Below are positions 24,027-32,791 of a stretch of 44,440 nt of DNA, piece by piece. The position numbers were made by a program, and so were the translations under genes. The stretch comes from CAZCZR01 sp964503455 (GTDB taxonomy: Bacteria > Bacillota > Clostridia > UBA1381): assembly GCA_964503455.1 (NCBI GenBank), contig CAZCZR010000008.1:1-44440 (forward strand), in the 5' to 3' direction. Below the pieces are notes generated by a model. The model was not told where the DNA came from, searched no databases, and saw only the letters and a list, made by a program, of their open reading frames with translations. How positions within the stretch are numbered: the first letter of the stretch is position 1; each line of letters begins with the position of its first letter.

Positions 24027-26399
24027 ATGGCAATAACAATAGCGCTTGCCGGAAACCCGAACTCGGGAAAGACAACACTTTTTAACGCGCTTACAGGCTC
24101 GAATCAGTTTGTCGGCAACTGGCCGGGAGTTACAGTCGAGAAAAAAGAGGGCAGACTCAAAAATCACAAGGACGTGACGATAATGGATCTGCCGGGTATA
24201 TATTCGCTTTCGCCGTACACTCTTGAGGAGGTTGTGGCGAGAAACTATCTTATAAGCGAGAAACCGGACGCGATACTGAACATAGTGGACGGAACGAATA
24301 TTGAGAGAAATCTCTATCTCACAACTCAGCTTACGGAGCTGGGTATTCCGGTAGTTATAGCGGTAAACATGATGGACGTGGTGGAAAAAAACGGCGATAC
24401 CATCAATGTAAAGAAGCTTTCGGAAAAGCTGGGCTGCGAGATCGTTACCATTTCGGCTCTTAAGGGTACGAACATAGACAAAGCGGTACAAAAGGCGACA
24501 GAGCTTGCAAGGGCGAAAAAGAGCGCCGCTCCCGCGGGAAGATTTTCGGGCGAGGTCGAAGGCTACATAGCCGAGATCGAGGCGAAGCTTGAGGGAGTGC
24601 CCGAAAGTCAGAAGCGTTTTTACGCCATAAAGCTGTTTGAGCGCGATGACAAGATCAAGGACATACTTGCCAAGGTTCCGGATGTTGAGAGCATTATCAC
24701 CAAAGCGGAGGACGCTATGGACGATAACTCGGAAAGCATTATCACCAACGAGCGCTATGAATACATATCCTCTGTGATAACGGGAAGCTACAAAAAGAAA
24801 AGCAAGGGCATGACCGTGTCGGATAAGATCGACCGTGTTGTTACGAACCGTATTCTTGCGCTGCCCATTTTTGCTGTTGTTATGTTTATTGTGTACTACA
24901 TTTCGGTAACAACGGTGGGAACTCTCGTAACGGACTGGACCAATGACGGACTGTTCGGCGACGGCTGGCATTTGTTCGGCATAGGCTCTGGCGAGTATGA
25001 GGAAGTAATAACGGAATACGCGGCGGAAAATATCTGGACGGACGAGGTAACGGCTACGGTGGAATCGGCTGCCGAAGCGGGCGTTATCGGCGCGGAGGAT
25101 ATACTCGCCGCCATTGAGGACGAGGATTTCGGAGCGTTTGACGAAGCATACGGATCATACGGCGATTCGCTTGCGGAAGAGGGATTTGATATATCGGAAA
25201 CCGTAGACGCCGCGCTGGAATCGGAAGAAGCGCCCGACACATCGGAATACGGCATATGGGTACCCGGAATACCTGTTTTGATAGAAAGCGGTCTTGAAGC
25301 GCTCGGAACGGCGGATTGGCTTAACAGTCTTATTCTTGACGGTATAGTAGCCGGTGTCGGCGCTGTGCTTGGATTCGTTCCGCAGATGCTTGTGCTGTTT
25401 ATCATGCTGGCGTTCTTGGAGTCGTGCGGATATATGGCAAGAATAGCGTTTATCATGGACAGAATATTCAGGAAATTCGGTCTTTCGGGTAAATCCTTTA
25501 TACCTATTCTTATAGGAACAGGCTGCGGCGTGCCGGGTGTTATGGCGTCAAGAACCATCGAAAACGACCGCGACAGAAAAATGACTATCATGACAACGAC
25601 GTTTATCCCCTGCGGCGCAAAGCTGCCTATCATCGCTCTTATAGCGGCGGCGTTGTTCAATAACGCATGGTGGGTAGCGCCCAGCGCATACTTCATGGGA
25701 ATAGCGGCGATCATCACATCGGGTATAATTCTTAAGAAAACAAAGATGTTCGCGGGAGATCCCGCCCCGTTCGTTATGGAGCTGCCCGCTTACCGTATGC
25801 CGACATTGGGCAATGTGCTTCGCAGTATGTGGGAAAGAGCATGGTCGTTTATCAAGAAGGCGGGAACGATAATCCTTCTGTCATCGATCATTATATGGGC
25901 AGGAAGCTCTTTCGGACCTTACGGCTTCAATCCGGATGCAGAGCTTTCGGAAAGCTTCCTCGGCATATTCGGCAACGCTGTTAAATGGATATTCGCGCCT
26001 TTGGGCTTCGGCGATGCAACGGCGGCTGTCGCTACGATAATGGGTCTTGTAGCGAAGGAAGAGGTTGTCGGCGTATTCGGAGTGCTTGACTTCGAGGGTC
26101 TGACAAAGATAGCGGCATATTCATTCCTGGCGTTCAACCTTCTGTGCGCACCGTGCTTTGCGGCTATGGGAGCTATCAAGCGCGAGATGAACAGCGCTAA
26201 ATGGACATGGTTCGCGATAGGTTATCAGTGTGTATTCGCTTACGCTGTAGCGCTTTGCATTTATCAATTCGGCACAGTGGCGGCGAATGGTTTCGGAATA
26301 GGTACGGCGGCTGCGGTGATTATAGCGTTAGTGTTTATATACCTGCTTGTAAGACCGTATAAGGAAAGCGTGACGCTTAAATCGGCGGTACGCGGTTGA
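24027..26399 (+). CDS. feoB: Ferrous iron transporter FeoB
   Basis: FeoB is the inner-membrane Fe2+ transporter with an N-terminal GTPase domain. G1 GNPNSGKT is at 9-16, G3 DLPG at 54-57 and G4 NMMD at 114-117, followed by the helical GDI-like domain (about 175-255). The membrane part has the core segments with IGTGCGVPGVMASRTIENDRDRK (in pieces, about 493-515) and a second Cys-containing gate later (LCAPCFAAMGAI). Between the first membrane helix and the next one lies an extra segment (residues 321-410) with 28 Asp/Glu and no Lys/Arg, probably outside the cell. The protein has 790 residues, longer than the usual 650-770. The start follows AAAGAAAGGATAGG. It is the main gene of the feo operon. 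Confidence 0.97.
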   Translation: MAITIALAGNPNSGKTTLFNALTGSNQFVGNWPGVTVEKKEGRLKNHKDVTIMDLPGIYSLSPYTLEEVVARNYLISEKPDAILNIVDGTNIERNLYLTTQLTELGIPVVIAVNMMDVVEKNGDTINVKKLSEKLGCEIVTISALKGTNIDKAVQKATELARAKKSAAPAGRFSGEVEGYIAEIEAKLEGVPESQKRFYAIKLFERDDKIKDILAKVPDVESIITKAEDAMDDNSESIITNERYEYISSVITGSYKKKSKGMTVSDKIDRVVTNRILALPIFAVVMFIVYYISVTTVGTLVTDWTNDGLFGDGWHLFGIGSGEYEEVITEYAAENIWTDEVTATVESAAEAGVIGAEDILAAIEDEDFGAFDEAYGSYGDSLAEEGFDISETVDAALESEEAPDTSEYGIWVPGIPVLIESGLEALGTADWLNSLILDGIVAGVGAVLGFVPQMLVLFIMLAFLESCGYMARIAFIMDRIFRKFGLSGKSFIPILIGTGCGVPGVMASRTIENDRDRKMTIMTTTFIPCGAKLPIIALIAAALFNNAWWVAPSAYFMGIAAIITSGIILKKTKMFAGDPAPFVMELPAYRMPTLGNVLRSMWERAWSFIKKAGTIILLSSIIIWAGSSFGPYGFNPDAELSESFLGIFGNAVKWIFAPLGFGDATAAVATIMGLVAKEEVVGVFGVLDFEGLTKIAAYSFLAFNLLCAPCFAAMGAIKREMNSAKWTWFAIGYQCVFAYAVALCIYQFGTVAANGFGIGTAAAVIIALVFIYLLVRPYKESVTLKSAVRG

Positions 26400-26416
26400 G
26401 AATAGAGGTTAAGGCT

Positions 26417-26578
26417 ATGATAGCTACGATAGTAATAAGCGTTTTGATCATTGCCGGCATTGCCGCGCTGATCGCGGGACTCATAAGGGATAAAAAGTCC
26501 TGCAACGGCTGCTGCGGCGGCTGCGCGGGATGTTCCATGTCGGGTTCGTGTCATCGCGGCGACGCAGATAAAAAGTAA
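26417..26578 (+). CDS. FeoB-associated Cys-rich membrane peptide
   Basis: This 53-residue protein has one membrane helix (about residues 2-23) and a short tail with six Cys (29, 32, 33, 36, 39, 45) in a CNGCCGGCAGC pattern, matching the FeoB-associated Cys-rich family found after feoB in Firmicutes. The tail may handle Fe2+ on the inner face or regulate FeoB; the function is unproven. I chose ATG 26417 with AGAGG upstream; an in-frame TTG at 26396 overlaps the feoB stop. It ends the operon, eight bases before a terminator. Confidence 0.88.
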   Translation: MIATIVISVLIIAGIAALIAGLIRDKKSCNGCCGGCAGCSMSGSCHRGDADKK

Positions 26579-26585
26579 ACATAAT

Positions 26586-26633
26586 TTCCGGGATCGGAGG
26601 GAAGAAATTCCTTGCCGATCTCGGAACTTTTTT
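26586..26633 (+). terminator. Rho-independent terminator of the feo operon
   Basis: TTCCGGGATCGG (26586-26597) pairs with CCGATCTCGGAA (26615-26626), a 12-base stem with one G-T wobble, followed by CTTTTTT. Confidence 0.88.
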
Positions 26634-26642
26634 ATTTAACGG

Positions 26643-26671
26643 TTGTATTTTGGAGAAAAATGTGATAAAAT
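26643..26671 (+). promoter_or_regulatory. Promoter of the cupin-reductase pair
   Basis: TTGTAT (26643-26648) and TAAAAT (26666-26671) are 17 bases apart; a TATAAT at 26671-26676 overlaps it as an alternative -10 box. No inverted repeat marks an operator. Confidence 0.55.
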
Positions 26672-26709
26672 ATAATCAGTATAAAATATTGTAAGGAGCT
26701 GCGGCTTTT

Positions 26710-27042
26710 ATGGAAGAAAGAATAAAAAACATATCAAAATCCGAGGTGATGACGCTTAAGGATCAGGTGGAGTACCGCGACGGCGAGGTTGTGAGCAAGA
26801 CTCTGGCGCAGAACAGCGCACTCAGCGTAACGCTGTTTTCCTTTGCGAAAGGCGAGGAAATAAGCACGCACGCATCGGGCGGTGACGCGTTCGTAACCTG
26901 CCTTGACGGCGTGGGCGAGATAACCGTTGACGATAATAAGTATGAGCTTCACGAGGGCGAATCTATAGTGATGCCCGCAGGGCATCCTCATGCGGTATAC
27001 GCAAAGGAACAGTATAAGATGCTGTTGGTTGTTGTATTCTGA
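26710..27042 (+). CDS. Small cupin-domain protein
   Basis: The 110-residue protein is a single cupin barrel. The first motif is degenerate (STHASGGDAFVTCLDGVGEI in pieces, about residues 52-72), and the second reads MPAGHPHAVYA (about 88-98), so one to three His could bind a metal. No helix-turn-helix is present, so it is not an AraC or XRE regulator. Such small cupins are often annotated without a known substrate. The ATG follows AAGGAGCTGCGGCTTTT. It is 52 bases before the siroheme reductase gene and probably in one transcript, hinting at a redox or nitrogen/sulfur role; this is only inference. Confidence 0.8.
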   Translation: MEERIKNISKSEVMTLKDQVEYRDGEVVSKTLAQNSALSVTLFSFAKGEEISTHASGGDAFVTCLDGVGEITVDDNKYELHEGESIVMPAGHPHAVYAKEQYKMLLVVVF

Positions 27043-27094
27043 TTTTAAAAATTGACAGGGGTTTTAAACGAAGGAAATAAAGGAAGGGGAAAAT

Positions 27095-28603
27095 ATGTTT
27101 AATGTGCAACCGTTTAAGGAAACGATAGAAAGGTTTGCCGCAGGGGAAATCGACACAAAAGTATACAAGGGCATATCGGGCGGCTACGGCACCTATGCGC
27201 AGAGGGGCGGCAAGGCCCATATGATAAGGCTGCGTCTGCCGGGAGGCGATATTTCGCCCAAACAGCTGCGCTTCATCGCTGACATGGTGAAAAAGCATGG
27301 CATAGAGCTTATCCACACCACGACTTGTCAGACTGTACAGCTGCATAACCTTGCGCCCGAGGCTGTGTGCGATATAATGGAAAAAGCGCAGGAAGTCGGC
27401 ATTTTCACAAAGGGCGGCGGAGGAGATCATCCCAGAAATGTTATGGCAACGCCTCTTTCGGGAGTGCGCAAAGACGAGTATTTTGACGTTATGCCCTATG
27501 CCAAGGCGGCAACGGAATATCTTCTGCGCCTTGACGACGATATAAAAATGCCGCGCAAGCTGAAAGTCGCGTTCTCGTCAGTACCCGAGTCGAACGAGGT
27601 ACACGCTACCTTCCGCGATCTGGGATTTGTCGCAAGAGAGGACGGCGGATTTGACGTGTACTCGGCGGGCGGCCTCGGCAACGCGCCGAAGCTCGGTCTG
27701 CTTACAGCGGAGGCTGTCGATCCCGCCGACACGCTTACCTATATACGCGCCATGGTATTGACTTTCCTTGAAAACGGGAATTATGAGGTGCGCGCAAAGG
27801 CGAGAACGCGTTTTATGCGCGATACTCTCGGCGATGAGGGATACCTTGAAGCGTTCAACAGAAATCTTGAAAAGGCAAAAGCGGAAAACCTTCCCAAGAT
27901 AACTCCCGAACCGTCCGCCGCAAAAACGGGCATAAGGGGAGAATTAAGCGATCCGAGAATCACCGAACAAAAGCAGGACGGACTTTACAGCGTGCTGTAT
28001 AAGCCCGCGGGCGGAAACGCGGCTCCGGCTGTTATAGAAAAGCTTGCGGCTGCCGCCGAAAAAGCGGACGTAAATCTGCGCCTGATACCTGGAGAGGGAA
28101 TGTATATCATAAACTGCACCGCGCCCGAAGCGGAGGAATTTCTCGCGATTACATCCGACAGCGGAACGACGCCGATAGAAATGTCAACCTCATGTATAGG
28201 CAGCGGCATATGCCAGATAGGACTTCAAAATTCGCAGAAGCTTTTGGGGGAGATACTCTCCGCCGTAAAAGCGGCGAAGGTGTCGGCAAACAGTCTGCCG
28301 CCCGTGAGAATATCGGGCTGCACATCCTCGTGCGGAGCGCACCAGACAAATACCATAGGCTTTCAGGGAAGGATGAAAAAGGATGCCGACGGCAAAGCTC
28401 AGCCGGCGTTTGCGGTATTTACCGGCGGATGCGAGCTTGGCGGCGGACGCCTCGGCAGCAATACGGCAGTGGTATTCGCATCGGATATACCCGAAATGCT
28501 TGTTGAAATAGCCCGCGCGGCGGACGCGTCGGGATTGGATTATTATTCATGGCGGACGCGCTTTCCGGACGCAATGGAGCGGATCATAGAAAAGTATAAT
28601 TAG
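27095..28603 (+). CDS. Nitrite/sulfite reductase, siroheme and 4Fe-4S type
   Basis: The 502-residue protein has two ferredoxin-like half domains (about residues 35-100 and 290-350) and the siroheme/4Fe-4S Cys pattern Cys367-X5-Cys373 and Cys409-X3-Cys413 (CIGSGIC and CTSSC). This is the layout of assimilatory ferredoxin-dependent nitrite or sulfite reductases, which reduce nitrite to ammonium or sulfite to sulfide with six electrons. Arg and Lys typical of the anion site lie near the GGYGTYAQRGGKAHMIRLRLPGG segment. Length fits. The start follows AAGGAAGGGGAAA. No separate electron donor, siroheme synthesis or nitrate or sulfate genes are adjacent, so the substrate is undecided. It lies behind a small cupin gene. 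Confidence 0.88.
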   Translation: MFNVQPFKETIERFAAGEIDTKVYKGISGGYGTYAQRGGKAHMIRLRLPGGDISPKQLRFIADMVKKHGIELIHTTTCQTVQLHNLAPEAVCDIMEKAQEVGIFTKGGGGDHPRNVMATPLSGVRKDEYFDVMPYAKAATEYLLRLDDDIKMPRKLKVAFSSVPESNEVHATFRDLGFVAREDGGFDVYSAGGLGNAPKLGLLTAEAVDPADTLTYIRAMVLTFLENGNYEVRAKARTRFMRDTLGDEGYLEAFNRNLEKAKAENLPKITPEPSAAKTGIRGELSDPRITEQKQDGLYSVLYKPAGGNAAPAVIEKLAAAAEKADVNLRLIPGEGMYIINCTAPEAEEFLAITSDSGTTPIEMSTSCIGSGICQIGLQNSQKLLGEILSAVKAAKVSANSLPPVRISGCTSSCGAHQTNTIGFQGRMKKDADGKAQPAFAVFTGGCELGGGRLGSNTAVVFASDIPEMLVEIARAADASGLDYYSWRTRFPDAMERIIEKYN

Positions 28604-28612
28604 ATTCACAAG

Positions 28613-28643
28613 AAAAAGGGCGCCTGCGGGGTGCCCTTAAGTG
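28613..28643. terminator. Bidirectional terminator between the reductase and cardiolipin synthase genes
   Basis: AAGGGCGCC (28616-28624) pairs with GGTGCCCTT (28630-28638), with one wobble. On the minus strand it is followed by a run of T (complement of A at 28613-28617), giving a good terminator for the leftward cls gene. On the + strand the T-run is weak. Confidence 0.7.
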
Positions 28644-28721
28644 CGTTTTATAATGTTCGCGGAATTTCTTTTTTATACCGTACATCCTCCATAAATCCGC
28701 ATTTACAAGCTTACAGCTTAC

Positions 28722-30284
28722 TCACATCAGCGGCGCAAGCAGGCGGAGGATGCTTGAGAATATTTTCTCATAAAGAGGCAGCTCGTCTATATCGCGGTAC
28801 GACATTTTCTGCGAAAGAGCAAGCGTTGCCTGAAAATCCGCCTCTATATCCGCTATCGCGGGATTGCCGAGCATATATGTTCCGCACTCGTAATGAAGGT
28901 ACAGGCTCCGAAAGTCGTGGTTGACCGTCCCGACTACAGCGACTTTCCCGTCAGACACCGAGGATTTTGCGTGGATAAATCCGGGAGTGTATTCATATAT
29001 CTCAACGCCCGCAAACATAAGCTCCTTATAATATGTGCGCGCAAGCATGAACGCATACGGCTTATCGGGGATGTGGGGAAGTATGAGCTTGACCTCGACC
29101 CCGCGCCTTGCGGCGTACTTCATTGCCTCCATCATCACCTCGTCAAGGACGAGATACGGCGTCATGATATGCACATAATTCACCGCCGTGTTCAGTATAT
29201 CAACGTATGTCTGTTCCGCAACATGGTCTTTGTCCATAGGACTGTCCGCGAACGGTATCACAACGCCCATATCTGCGGCTTCCGCGCGAGGTATTCCGCC
29301 CTTTACTATATAATTGCCGTATTGCTCGGACGGAGCGCTCTTTTTTTTCATAACGTTCCACATCTGCAAAAACATCACGGTAAAGCTTGCCGCAGCGTCG
29401 CCGCATATCTTCACGCCCGTGTCTTTCCAGTGACCGAAACGCTCTTTTTTATTGATATACTCGTCGGCTATGTTTATGCCCCCGTTAAAGGCAACCTTGC
29501 CGTCTATTACCGTTATTTTTCTGTGATCGCGGTTGTTCTGATGTGTAGACAGAAGCGGGACCACCTTTGAAAACACCCTGCACTGTATGCCCAGCTTTTC
29601 AAGCTGCTTCGGATAATCTGACGGCATCAGATTCACGCATCCCATGCCGTCGTACATGATCCGCACCTCTACTCCCGCGGCGGCCTTGCGGCGAAGTATC
29701 TCCAATATCTCCTGCCACATACTGTCGTTAAGGCTTATTATGAAGTACTCCATGAATATGAATTTCTCCGCTTTTTTCAGCTCCGTAAGCATATCCTCGT
29801 ACATCGCTTCGCCTATCGGGTAATATTTCGTTTCGGTATCGAAGTACGCCGGAAAATGGCAGTAATCGCCGAGATAGCGGACGGCGCCGCAGCTGCTGCC
29901 GTATTCCTCCTCAAGGCGAGCCCTTGTTTCGGGCGGCTGGCGCATGAAAAGCATGGACTCCTCCGAATTGCGTGCTATGCGTCTGTTTATTCCCGAGCCG
30001 ACTATATTGGCGTGCAAAAAGATGTACAAAAGTCCGCCGAGGATCGGTATCATAAGTATAAGCACTATCCACGTTATCTTAAATGACGCGCATGACTCGC
30101 GGTTTATCTCATACACCACCAGCACAAACGACAGCAGATTCACAAGGAACCATATAAACTGCATCTTGTCCCTAAGCAGCATATAGCCTCCGGCAAGCAG
30201 CGCTATCTGCAAAAGCACCAAAAGCACCGTTATGATCTTTTTGCTGAAAATAATTTTGAAGCTTTTTTCAATAATTTTTTTCAT
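28722..30284 (-). CDS. cls: Cardiolipin synthase (phospholipase D family)
   Basis: The 520-residue membrane enzyme joins two phosphatidylglycerol molecules to form cardiolipin and glycerol. It has two N-terminal membrane hairpins (about 17-37, 43-60 and 70-90) and two HKD motifs: His254-X-Lys256-X4-Asp261 (HRKITVID) and His438-X-Lys440-X4-Asp445 (HAKSSVSD). Length and architecture match bacterial ClsA-type proteins. The start follows GTGAGGAATTATA on the minus strand. It is 90 bases after the stalk-domain gene, with no clear promoter in between, so co-transcription is possible though functionally unlinked. Confidence 0.93.
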   Translation of the reverse strand: MKKIIEKSFKIIFSKKIITVLLVLLQIALLAGGYMLLRDKMQFIWFLVNLLSFVLVVYEINRESCASFKITWIVLILMIPILGGLLYIFLHANIVGSGINRRIARNSEESMLFMRQPPETRARLEEEYGSSCGAVRYLGDYCHFPAYFDTETKYYPIGEAMYEDMLTELKKAEKFIFMEYFIISLNDSMWQEILEILRRKAAAGVEVRIMYDGMGCVNLMPSDYPKQLEKLGIQCRVFSKVVPLLSTHQNNRDHRKITVIDGKVAFNGGINIADEYINKKERFGHWKDTGVKICGDAAASFTVMFLQMWNVMKKKSAPSEQYGNYIVKGGIPRAEAADMGVVIPFADSPMDKDHVAEQTYVDILNTAVNYVHIMTPYLVLDEVMMEAMKYAARRGVEVKLILPHIPDKPYAFMLARTYYKELMFAGVEIYEYTPGFIHAKSSVSDGKVAVVGTVNHDFRSLYLHYECGTYMLGNPAIADIEADFQATLALSQKMSYRDIDELPLYEKIFSSILRLLAPLM

Positions 30285-30374
30285 TATAATTCCTCACTGT
30301 TTTATTTTACCGGCATTTTGCGCGTTTGACCGCCATGCTTTTATTACGGCATCCGCCTCCGGCAAGCGCCGATT

Positions 30375-32633
30375 TTATTTCCAAAGCATAAAATCCATTT
30401 CGCTAAGCTCCTTTATCCTGCCGTCCGCGTAAGCGTCATAATCCTTATTATCGGACGCGGCTTTTATAGATTCGTAGCCGACTGTTGCCGTTGCCTGCTG
30501 AATCTTAAACAGGCGCTTGAAATTATCATACGCTTTCTCCAAGTCCGTATTATCGCGGGTTACAGCCGCAATCCTTGAAGCTGTCATGACTTGGCTTGCC
30601 GCCAGTGCGTACTGCCGGTCCAGATCGCTGTTGTACTGCCGCATGGCATAGAGATTATACGCGCCATCGACCTTGTCGTCCAGTCCCGTGATGTTATTTG
30701 TCGTGTCTATGGCGAACGTGAACACATCATACAGCGCGGCGGCGTTTTTCAGCACAGGCAGAGCATCCTTCGTTTGGTTGATCTCGTCATCCAGATAGAT
30801 CTCTGTAAACTTTTTGGAGTATTCCTCCACGGTTTTGGTCCATTCATAGGTGTAGTCGGCGATCAATTCGCTAATGACCTCCTCAACAACTTCACTGGAC
30901 ACCGCGTCGCGAAAAACGCGAAGATAATCAACATTTTTGTTGTAGTCCTGTATAATATACACAAGCCGGTCGGCGGTAAAGCCTGTCCAGTCAACCACCT
31001 TGTCCGCCGTTTCCTTTGTGTCCGAAAGCGTTTTGATCATGCAATTCTCGCCATAGAAGTCCGACAGTATCTTGCAGATACCGTCGATCGTCTCGGTAAC
31101 CGCCGATTTATCCGACACAGTGATCTCGCTGTCGGCGCAGCCGTCGATTTTTGCTATCGCCTGCGTTATTGTTTTCTTTATCAGCCGCTTGTTTTCCTCT
31201 TCCCTTGCATCGTCCAAGGATAAGTAGCTTCCCAGAAGCGACTTTGCCCCCTGTTCTATATCCGAGTATGCCTTACCGAGCGCATCCTTCCATTGATCGC
31301 GGCTGTCGGTGAAATCGTTAATCTCCGATGTATACGCCGTGAAGTCCGGCAGCGCGTTGTTGATAAGATATGCCACATTGATATTTTCAATATCATTTTC
31401 GCTGAGCGGCTCTCCGAGAGTGTCGGGCGAATACGTAATATCCACGCGCTTTTCAGCCTCTGTCCAGTCCACCTGCGCGCCGAGCGATTCGCAAAACGCC
31501 CTGAGCGGCACGCACGTGCTGCCGTTCGCCACAACGACCGCGCTGGTCATCTCCCGCCGCGTCCAATTTTCAAAGCAGCTGTCAAACGCCGTCATAAGCT
31601 CTGTCGAATCCATTTCGGCAAGCATAACTCTGTCGCCGTGGTTCACATACGCGGTTTGAATATCATCGTTCCAAAGCACCGTGTCGCCCATAGCCTCGGC
31701 TATCGCCCTTATCGGCACCATAGTATCGCCGTTGGTCTTGTTCTGAAACGGCTTGCCGTTCGGGAAATTTATCCTCTCGCCGTTCACATACACCTTGACG
31801 GTATTGTAATACCTGTACAGGTCATCGCCGCATAAGCCGTTAAAGACAGGCATTTCCGTAAAGGAGTTAATATATGCCGCGCCCTCGTCATACACGGACT
31901 TGTCACATTCCTCGCTGTCGTATTCGTTCCATCGCCATACGGGTTTTTGCAAGTCACCCTTAAAATACCTGTCGGTTATTATTGAGGACAGCGCATTTTC
32001 TTTAGCTGCATCATCATGCCCGAACAGAGATTGAGTTGACGTAAATACATTAATATATTTCTCCAGAATTGCCGCCTTTGAGGGGCATATCTCACACAGA
32101 GTATACCAATATCCGTTTTCATAACAATTTGCAGACCAGATGTTTACCGCGGCATCTCTTCCCCTCAGATATACAGATGTTCCGTCTGTACAGAAGCTGC
32201 GTTCCGTAAAATAATTTTCCTCGGGGTGATTCGCCATAAAGAAACCGCCGCTTATTCCGGATACTCCGTATACGCTTTCTCCGTCCTTTATCGGGAATAT
32301 ATCGAGCGAATCGCTTATATCGTTTTCCGCTATCTTGCCGTTGTCATATTCAAAAATTCTCGCGAATTTGTATTCAAAATTCTCGAACGTCTTAAACGTA
32401 TACGCCGCCACCAGCTCGGCCTGCCCGTCATTGTCAACGTCTATGAGATACGCGTCATTAAAAAGCACGTCATGGTCGGTATACGGTATATGGATCGGAG
32501 GCTGATTTTTAAGCGTTTCGACATACTCCTCAAATGCATCCTCCGCGCTTTTCTCCTCTTCCGCCAATGCGCAGGGCATGAGAGCGGTGATCATACACAC
32601 CGCCGCCAACAGGCTGATAATTCTTTTTTTCAT
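30375..32633 (-). CDS. Secreted protein with copper amine oxidase-like (stalk) domain
   Basis: The 752-residue protein starts with a clear signal peptide (residues 1-24, ending CALA before EEE). A first part (about 45-190) contains DVDNDGQAE, an FG-GAP or calcium-loop-like piece. Residues 279-401 form a copper amine oxidase N-terminal-like domain (VYVNGERINF, MVPIRAIAEAMG, then VPLRAFCESLGAQVDW), which in Clostridia is a wall-associated stalk or peptidoglycan-binding module, not an enzyme. The last 330 residues are mostly helical, with no membrane anchor. I chose ATG 32633 because MKKR starts the signal peptide and GGAGGATTACT precedes it. Its role is unknown; a surface or envelope protein is likely. 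A structured leader lies upstream. Confidence 0.8.
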   Translation of the reverse strand: MKKRIISLLAAVCMITALMPCALAEEEKSAEDAFEEYVETLKNQPPIHIPYTDHDVLFNDAYLIDVDNDGQAELVAAYTFKTFENFEYKFARIFEYDNGKIAENDISDSLDIFPIKDGESVYGVSGISGGFFMANHPEENYFTERSFCTDGTSVYLRGRDAAVNIWSANCYENGYWYTLCEICPSKAAILEKYINVFTSTQSLFGHDDAAKENALSSIITDRYFKGDLQKPVWRWNEYDSEECDKSVYDEGAAYINSFTEMPVFNGLCGDDLYRYYNTVKVYVNGERINFPNGKPFQNKTNGDTMVPIRAIAEAMGDTVLWNDDIQTAYVNHGDRVMLAEMDSTELMTAFDSCFENWTRREMTSAVVVANGSTCVPLRAFCESLGAQVDWTEAEKRVDITYSPDTLGEPLSENDIENINVAYLINNALPDFTAYTSEINDFTDSRDQWKDALGKAYSDIEQGAKSLLGSYLSLDDAREEENKRLIKKTITQAIAKIDGCADSEITVSDKSAVTETIDGICKILSDFYGENCMIKTLSDTKETADKVVDWTGFTADRLVYIIQDYNKNVDYLRVFRDAVSSEVVEEVISELIADYTYEWTKTVEEYSKKFTEIYLDDEINQTKDALPVLKNAAALYDVFTFAIDTTNNITGLDDKVDGAYNLYAMRQYNSDLDRQYALAASQVMTASRIAAVTRDNTDLEKAYDNFKRLFKIQQATATVGYESIKAASDNKDYDAYADGRIKELSEMDFMLWK

Positions 32634-32643
32634 AGTAATCCTC

Positions 32644-32735
32644 CATGCCGCCTTTAGGCGGCTCAAACCGATAACGCGGAAAAGAAGCCGGCAGATTGCC
32701 TTCTTGCGGGACGACGTATGAGTATACTCCCGACC
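32644..32735 (-). promoter_or_regulatory. Structured leader before the stalk-domain gene
   Basis: Read on the minus strand, the leader contains an outer stem CGGGA/TCCCG (32707-32711 with 32728-32732) enclosing GTAT/ATAC, then GGCA-GAT-TGCC flanked by AAGAA/TTCTT (about 32681-32705), then a perfect GCCGCC-TAAA-GGCGGC hairpin (32647-32662) that ends just before the GGAGG ribosome site. Three consecutive stems in 90 bases suggest a regulatory RNA element. I could not match it to a named riboswitch class. Confidence 0.45.
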
Positions 32736-32736
32736 C

Positions 32737-32769
32737 TTAAAGAGGCGATATGCGAAGCTTATTTTTCAC
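32737..32769 (-). CDS. Possible ten-codon leader peptide
   Basis: A GTG codon at 32769 with GGGAGA five bases upstream opens a frame of ten codons, VKNKLRISPL, ending in TAA just before the first stem of the structured leader. The position suits a leader peptide or an upstream translation signal. It may be fortuitous; comparison with related genomes is needed to tell. No promoter was seen directly upstream. Confidence 0.3.
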   Translation of the reverse strand: MKNKLRISPL

Positions 32770-32791
32770 ACTAATCTCCCTTTTTCATGCA

